From the NCBI GenBank assembly GCA_020848035.1, contig JADLAX010000061.1:61677-125676 (forward strand): 64,000 nt of DNA. The letters run 5' to 3'. Below are positions 60,473 through 64,000 of the stretch, piece by piece (the first letter of the stretch is position 1; each line of letters starts with the position of its first letter). Both the position numbers and the translations under genes were made by a program. This DNA is from Anaerolineae bacterium. Its GTDB lineage: Bacteria; Chloroflexota; Anaerolineae; Promineifilales; Promineifilaceae. The notes below the pieces were generated by a model. The model was not told the DNA's origin. It did no database searches and worked only from the letters and a program-made list of their open reading frames with translations.

Positions 60473-60543
60473 TGCGGTGTCGCCAAGTGGTAAGGCAGCG
60501 GACTTTGAATCCGCCATCCCTGGTTCGATCCCAGGCACCGCAG
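60473..60543 (+). tRNA. trnQ: tRNA-Gln (anticodon TTG)
   Basis: A 71-nt cloverleaf: acceptor TGCGGTG/CACCGCA, 3-bp D stem GCC/GGC, anticodon stem GCGGA/TCCGC with loop CTTTGAA and anticodon TTG at 60505-60507, T arm CCTGG-TTCGATC-CCAGG and discriminator G. The CCA end is not encoded. Confidence 0.97.
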
Positions 60544-60549
60544 CAGAGT

Positions 60550-60587
60550 AAGAGGCCATATAAAATGTATGGCCTCTTATTTTTTTT
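60550..60587 (+). terminator. Intrinsic terminator of the tRNA-Gln transcript
   Basis: AAGAGGCCATA (60550-60560), a 7-nt loop, TATGGCCTCTT (60568-60578) and a T-run. Confidence 0.95.
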
Positions 60588-60637
60588 CTCTGGCGCCCGC
60601 GCACCGATAATCTTTTAGAGTGGTAGGAACTTTGGGC

Positions 60638-61075
60638 ATGGAAACGCAAGTTTGTAATCGCTGCCATCAAACCAAGCGGATCGAAGAATTTAGCTGGCGC
60701 TGGAAAGAGCTGGGCCAGAGGCAGCGAACCTGCCGTGCTTGTCAGAGTGAGCAAAAAAAGAGCTGGTACGAGAGAAACAAAAAAAGCCACAAAGCAAGCG
60801 TCTACGAAAACAAGACAAAAAACATTGAAGCTGCCCGCGCCTATGTTTGGGAATATCTGTTATCTCATCCGTGCGCCGAGTGTGGCCAAAGCGACCCGAC
60901 AGTGCTGGAATTTGACCATGTCCGTGGAAGGAAACGCGCTGAAGTCACCAAGTTAGTGCGGGATGGATACAGTTTGAAGATTATCCAACACGAAATTGAC
61001 AAATGCGTGGTGTTGTGCGCCAACTGTCACAAAAAGAAAACCTATCAGAATTCATGGCGAGACAAGCAGACGTAA
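60638..61075 (+). CDS. HNH endonuclease-like protein with N-terminal zinc ribbon
   Basis: ATG 60638 is the start (METQVCNRCHQTKRIEEF). The 145-residue basic protein has an N-terminal CxxC...CxxC ribbon (CNRCH; CRACQ) and an HNH core: CAECGQSDPTVLEFDHVRG, then CVVLCANCHKKKTYQNS. The CxxC and DH...N/CxxCHxxK pattern is the classical HNH zinc-finger nuclease. Lower GC than its neighbours, no ACGGCCGT copy and its place just after a tRNA gene suggest acquisition. Confidence 0.9.
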   Translation: METQVCNRCHQTKRIEEFSWRWKELGQRQRTCRACQSEQKKSWYERNKKSHKASVYENKTKNIEAARAYVWEYLLSHPCAECGQSDPTVLEFDHVRGRKRAEVTKLVRDGYSLKIIQHEIDKCVVLCANCHKKKTYQNSWRDKQT

Positions 61076-61105
61076 AAGAAGATTTTGGTTGGTATCGTTA
61101 ACCCT

Positions 61106-62131
61106 ATGACTTTAGCAATTGTGATTCTGGCGGCCGGTGAAGGCAGCCGGATGCAGTCCAAAAAACAGAAAATTTTGCATGAAGTGGGCGGCAAGCCCAT
61201 GGTGCAGCATTTGTTTGACACGGCCGTTTCCCTCACCCCTATCCCCCCTGTTTTGGTGATTGGCAGCGGCGGCAGCGGCGTGAAGGCGCTGTTTGGCAGC
61301 CGGGCGCAGTACGCGGTGCAAAGTGAACAGTTGGGCACCGGCCACGCCACGCAGATGGCCAAATCGCTGCTGGTTGGCACCGCCGACCAGGTCATCGTCA
61401 CTTATGCCGATATGCCGCTGCTGCAAACAAGCACGCTGCAAAAGCTGGCCGACATGCAGGCACAGACACAAACGGCCGTTACCCTCCTCAGCGTTTTTGG
61501 GCCGCCCGAATCCACCTTTGGCCGGGTGGTGCGGGAGGCAGACGGCCGTGTGGTGGAAATCCTGGAAGTGGCTGAAGCGCAGCGGCGGGCCAACGCCGCC
61601 GACCTGCTGGCCATCCCCGAGCACAACGCCGGGGTGTATTGTTTTGCCGCCGACTGGCTGTGGGAAAATATCGACAAGCTGCCGCTGCGGCAGGCGCGTA
61701 ATGGCCCGGAGTATTACCTCACCGACATGATTGAACTGGCCGTCCAGCAAAACCAGGGCGTGGCGGCCGCCACGGTGGAAGAGCCGGACGAATGTTTGGG
61801 TGCGGGTACGCGCGCCGAGATGGTGGCCGTCGAAAAAGCATTTCGGCGGCGGGCCACCAATCGCTGGCTGGCCCAGGGTGTCACCATCGTGGACCCAGAC
61901 AGCACGTACATCGACCCCGACGTGACGATTGGGCAAGACACGATCATCTGGCCCAACAGCTATCTGCAAGGGCAAACGGCCGTTGGCCAGGCGTGCATCA
62001 TCGGGCCAAACACGATTGTGCGCAATGCGGCCGTGGGCAACGGCTGCCACATCGAACAGGCGGTGGTAGAAGGGGTGGTGCTGGGGCCGGGAACGGCCGT
62101 TGCCCCGTTCACCGTCATAAAAAACCCGTAG
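61106..62131 (+). CDS. glmU: GlmU-type N-acetylglucosamine-1-phosphate uridyltransferase, shortened
   Basis: ATG 61106 starts a 341-residue protein. The pyrophosphorylase domain (about 1-230) is complete: VILAAGEGSRMQSKKQKILH, SEQLGTGHATQMAKSL, YADMPLLQTS and EHNAGVYCFAADWLWENI. After it a left-handed beta-helix begins (DSTYIDPDVTIGQDTIIWPN; GPNTIVRNAAVGNGCHIEQA) but stops after a few coils, about 100 residues short of full GlmU, so the acetyltransferase active site is missing. The TAG stop lies inside a GTAGGGGC repeat. It should make UDP-GlcNAc from GlcNAc-1-P; the acetylation must be done elsewhere. Confidence 0.9.
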   Translation: MTLAIVILAAGEGSRMQSKKQKILHEVGGKPMVQHLFDTAVSLTPIPPVLVIGSGGSGVKALFGSRAQYAVQSEQLGTGHATQMAKSLLVGTADQVIVTYADMPLLQTSTLQKLADMQAQTQTAVTLLSVFGPPESTFGRVVREADGRVVEILEVAEAQRRANAADLLAIPEHNAGVYCFAADWLWENIDKLPLRQARNGPEYYLTDMIELAVQQNQGVAAATVEEPDECLGAGTRAEMVAVEKAFRRRATNRWLAQGVTIVDPDSTYIDPDVTIGQDTIIWPNSYLQGQTAVGQACIIGPNTIVRNAAVGNGCHIEQAVVEGVVLGPGTAVAPFTVIKNP

Positions 62132-62193
62132 GGGCGAGGCAGTTGGCCTCGATCCTGGACGAACAGACCTTCTTCCCGCCAACTGCCTCGCCC
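62128..62193. repeat. GTAGGGGCGAGGCAG palindrome that supplies the glmU-like stop
   Basis: GTAGGGGCGAGGCAGTTGG (62128-62146) pairs with CCAACTGCCTCGCCC. It is nearly the same as 15300-15466 and its second to fourth bases are the TAG stop of the preceding gene. Confidence 0.9.
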
Positions 62194-62212
62194 CCCCACA
62201 AAGGAACGCACA

Positions 62213-62611
62213 ATGATTACCCACGAACAACGCGCCGCCTTAATTAAAGCCGCCATCGAAGTGCGAGAACGAGCCTACGCCCCCTACTCCAACTACCAGG
62301 TTGGCGCCGCGCTGCTGATGGCCGACGGCACGATGGTGACCGGGGTGAATGTGGAAAATTCTTCGTATGGCCTGACGATTTGCGCAGAGCGAACGGCCGT
62401 TACCACCGCCATCACCGCCGGACACCGCAAAATCCTGGCCGTCGCCGTGGCCACCGACAATGCCGGGTCGCCCTGCGGCGCGTGCCGCCAGGTACTGACC
62501 GAGTTTGCTGGGGATGTGCCGGTTTATTTGGTGGACAAGGTGGGAAACGGCCGTGACACCACCCTCTACACCCTGCTCCCTGACCATTTTGGCCCGGAAC
62601 ATTTGACATAA
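62213..62611 (+). CDS. cdd: Cytidine deaminase
   Basis: A 132-residue homotetrameric-type cytidine deaminase: APYSNYQVGAALLMADG, NVENSSYGLTICAERTAV (catalytic Glu with zinc Cys) and SPCGACRQVLTEF (two zinc Cys). It converts cytidine and deoxycytidine to uridines in pyrimidine salvage. AAAGGAACG lies 5 nt before its ATG. Confidence 0.97.
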   Translation: MITHEQRAALIKAAIEVRERAYAPYSNYQVGAALLMADGTMVTGVNVENSSYGLTICAERTAVTTAITAGHRKILAVAVATDNAGSPCGACRQVLTEFAGDVPVYLVDKVGNGRDTTLYTLLPDHFGPEHLT

Positions 62612-62617
62612 CGCGAT

Positions 62618-63844
62618 CTATCTTACCCACGACAACCAGATGACGCCCCACACCAGCGTGATGAGCGTGATGGGCACGCCCGCCCGCAAGTATTCGCCAA
62701 ACGTCAGCTTTACCCCATGCGCCGCAGCCGATTCAGCAACAATGAGATTGGCCACCGATCCCAGCAAAGTGAGATTGCCCGCCAGGGTAGTGGCCATCGC
62801 CAGGGTAAGCCAGGTCGTCAGCGGATCGGCAAAATCGGGTACCAGCGGCCGAAACAGCATGACCGCCGGGACGTTAGAGATGGTGTTGCTCAACAGGACG
62901 GATACGGCCGTTAACCAACCAATGCCCCGTTCTGCTAGAGGCTGCATCACGCCAAACAGCCGTTCGCTTAGTCCGCTGCTTTCCAACGCCCCAGTAACCA
63001 TAAACAGACCGCCAAAAAAGACCAGCAAGGTCCAATCAATTTCCCGAAAAACACGATTGGGTTTCAATCGGCGGGTAATGAGCAAGAGGCTGGCTGCGGC
63101 CAGCGCGGCCAGGGGGACGGGCACACCCGCCAAAAAGCCAAGCAGCATGCCAGCTGTGGCCAGCATACTTTTGTTTAGCAGCGGGGAGAAAGTGCGCAGC
63201 TTTTCAGGTGGCAGCGTAGGCAGGGAAACGGCCGTAAACTCCTCCCGATACACCAGCACAATCACCACCCAACACAGTCCCAAACCAACCAACGCTACCG
63301 GCAGCAAATAGCTAGAAAATGACACAAACGAAAGCCCTGAAGCCACGCCAATCAACATATTTTGCGGGTTCCCCGTGATCGTGCCCACAGAGCCGATGTT
63401 GGCCGCCGCCGCCAGACCCACCAGATAAGGAATGGGATTCCGCCGCAAAGCCAGGGTAACTTGCACCACAAACGGAGTAAACATCAACACAATCGTGTCG
63501 TTCAAAAACAGGGCCGAAAGCAAGCCACCTGCCAGGACGATGAAAGCCAGCAGCTGGCGCGGCGATTTGGCCCAGCCAACAAGACGCAAATGCACCAGTT
63601 GAAAAAAACCCGCCAGCCGCAGATTGACATTTAAAATCATCATGGCAAAGAGCAGCATCAGCGTGTTTAAGTCCAGCGCCGCAAAAGCGCCTTCCAGCGA
63701 AATTGCCCCAAACAAAATCAACCCCGCTGCCCCCACCAAGGCAATCGTGGCGCGATTCATGCGCAGCCCCGGGTACCGCCCCAACGCCACGCCCAATAAA
63801 ATGATGGTTACGGCAATAAGAGTGAGCCATTGTTGAAAATCCAT
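62618..63844 (-). CDS. ArsB/NhaD/SLC13-type anion transporter
   Basis: A 408-residue protein with about eleven helices. The two pseudo-symmetric substrate loops are visible: AANIGSVGTITGNPQNMLIG and the second TTLAGNLTLLGSVANLIVAE, as in the ArsB/CitM/DASS transporters, with the hairpin FLNDTIVLMFTPFV earlier. It may move arsenite, citrate, sulfate or another anion; no specificity residues are certain and no ars genes adjoin. It ends 7 bp from cdd on the opposite strand. Confidence 0.93.
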   Translation of the reverse strand: MDFQQWLTLIAVTIILLGVALGRYPGLRMNRATIALVGAAGLILFGAISLEGAFAALDLNTLMLLFAMMILNVNLRLAGFFQLVHLRLVGWAKSPRQLLAFIVLAGGLLSALFLNDTIVLMFTPFVVQVTLALRRNPIPYLVGLAAAANIGSVGTITGNPQNMLIGVASGLSFVSFSSYLLPVALVGLGLCWVVIVLVYREEFTAVSLPTLPPEKLRTFSPLLNKSMLATAGMLLGFLAGVPVPLAALAAASLLLITRRLKPNRVFREIDWTLLVFFGGLFMVTGALESSGLSERLFGVMQPLAERGIGWLTAVSVLLSNTISNVPAVMLFRPLVPDFADPLTTWLTLAMATTLAGNLTLLGSVANLIVAESAAAHGVKLTFGEYLRAGVPITLITLVWGVIWLSWVR

Positions 63845-64000
63845 AGGCGGTAATCATAGCTGGCTTTTTATCAGTTAACGTAACTATTGTGCAATCAGAG
63901 CCAAAATGGCTCAAAAATGCGAAAAATGAATGTCTCTAAAAAGCGGTAGGGGCAATTGAATCACCCCATCGCCAAAACGCAGGGAGCAGCCTGCATAACA

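Noticed and set aside
60517..61080. Attachment-site repeat of the tRNA-Gln 3' end behind the HNH gene
   Set aside because: No second copy of the tRNA 3' end is visible downstream.

Overview
The window is about 60% GC, fully bacterial and gene-dense (about 55 protein genes, one tRNA, one riboswitch). Lipoproteins with Thr/Pro-rich spacers, a COX15-type heme A synthase, a riboflavin (RibXY-like) uptake system under an FMN riboswitch, dnaX-ybaB-recR linkage and very many small intergenic palindromes together suggest a Chloroflexota bacterium, probably Anaerolineae-like. This placement is an inference; no rRNA or other phylogenetic marker was compared.

Layout. 1-9 kb: an M50-type membrane protease with two cNMP-binding domains (5' end outside the window), an AT-rich foreign-looking membrane protein, a Doc/AbrB toxin-antitoxin pair, a YedF-like protein, a small Cys-rich protein, a cytochrome c lipoprotein next to a di-heme peroxidase fused to a beta-helix, and a duplicated-domain lipoprotein. 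9.0-9.4 kb: a compact unit with a consensus promoter, strong ribosome site, 23-residue Cys-containing peptide and mutually exclusive hairpins ending in a terminator. 9.5-17 kb: RIO kinase, a heterodimeric ABC exporter pair, a tandem GNAT protein and RsgA. 17-25 kb: a run of small modification enzymes (hydrolase, GNATs, methyltransferase, DinB, APH kinase, GNAT-APH fusion). 25-35 kb: Thr/Pro-rich lipoproteins, an SDR epimerase/esterase pair and two complete two-component systems. 36-41 kb: heme A synthase, DUF72, esterase, RidA, CoA-binding protein. 41-44 kb: FMN riboswitch with terminator followed by permease, binding protein and ATPase. 44-50 kb: DUF4349 lipoprotein, phosphoesterase, tsaE-tsaB-rimI, sugar-nucleotide epimerase, GAF histidine kinase. 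50-57 kb: subtilase with inserted binding modules and GGNYWA repeats, and a kinase-ATPase-TPR protein. 57-64 kb: dnaX-ybaB-recR, tRNA-Gln, HNH protein, a shortened GlmU, cytidine deaminase and an anion transporter.

Two genome-scale signals run through everything. First, the palindrome ACGGCCGT is hugely over-represented in genes and between them (18 exact copies in the first 10 kb). Second, several families of short inverted-repeat elements fill most intergenic gaps, and some have entered genes in frame (both ABC exporter genes) or supply their stop codons (glmU-like, DinB, an esterase). The 9.1-9.3 kb peptide/attenuator unit and the 17-nt hairpin inserted in the FMN aptamer's L2 loop are the most unusual local features.
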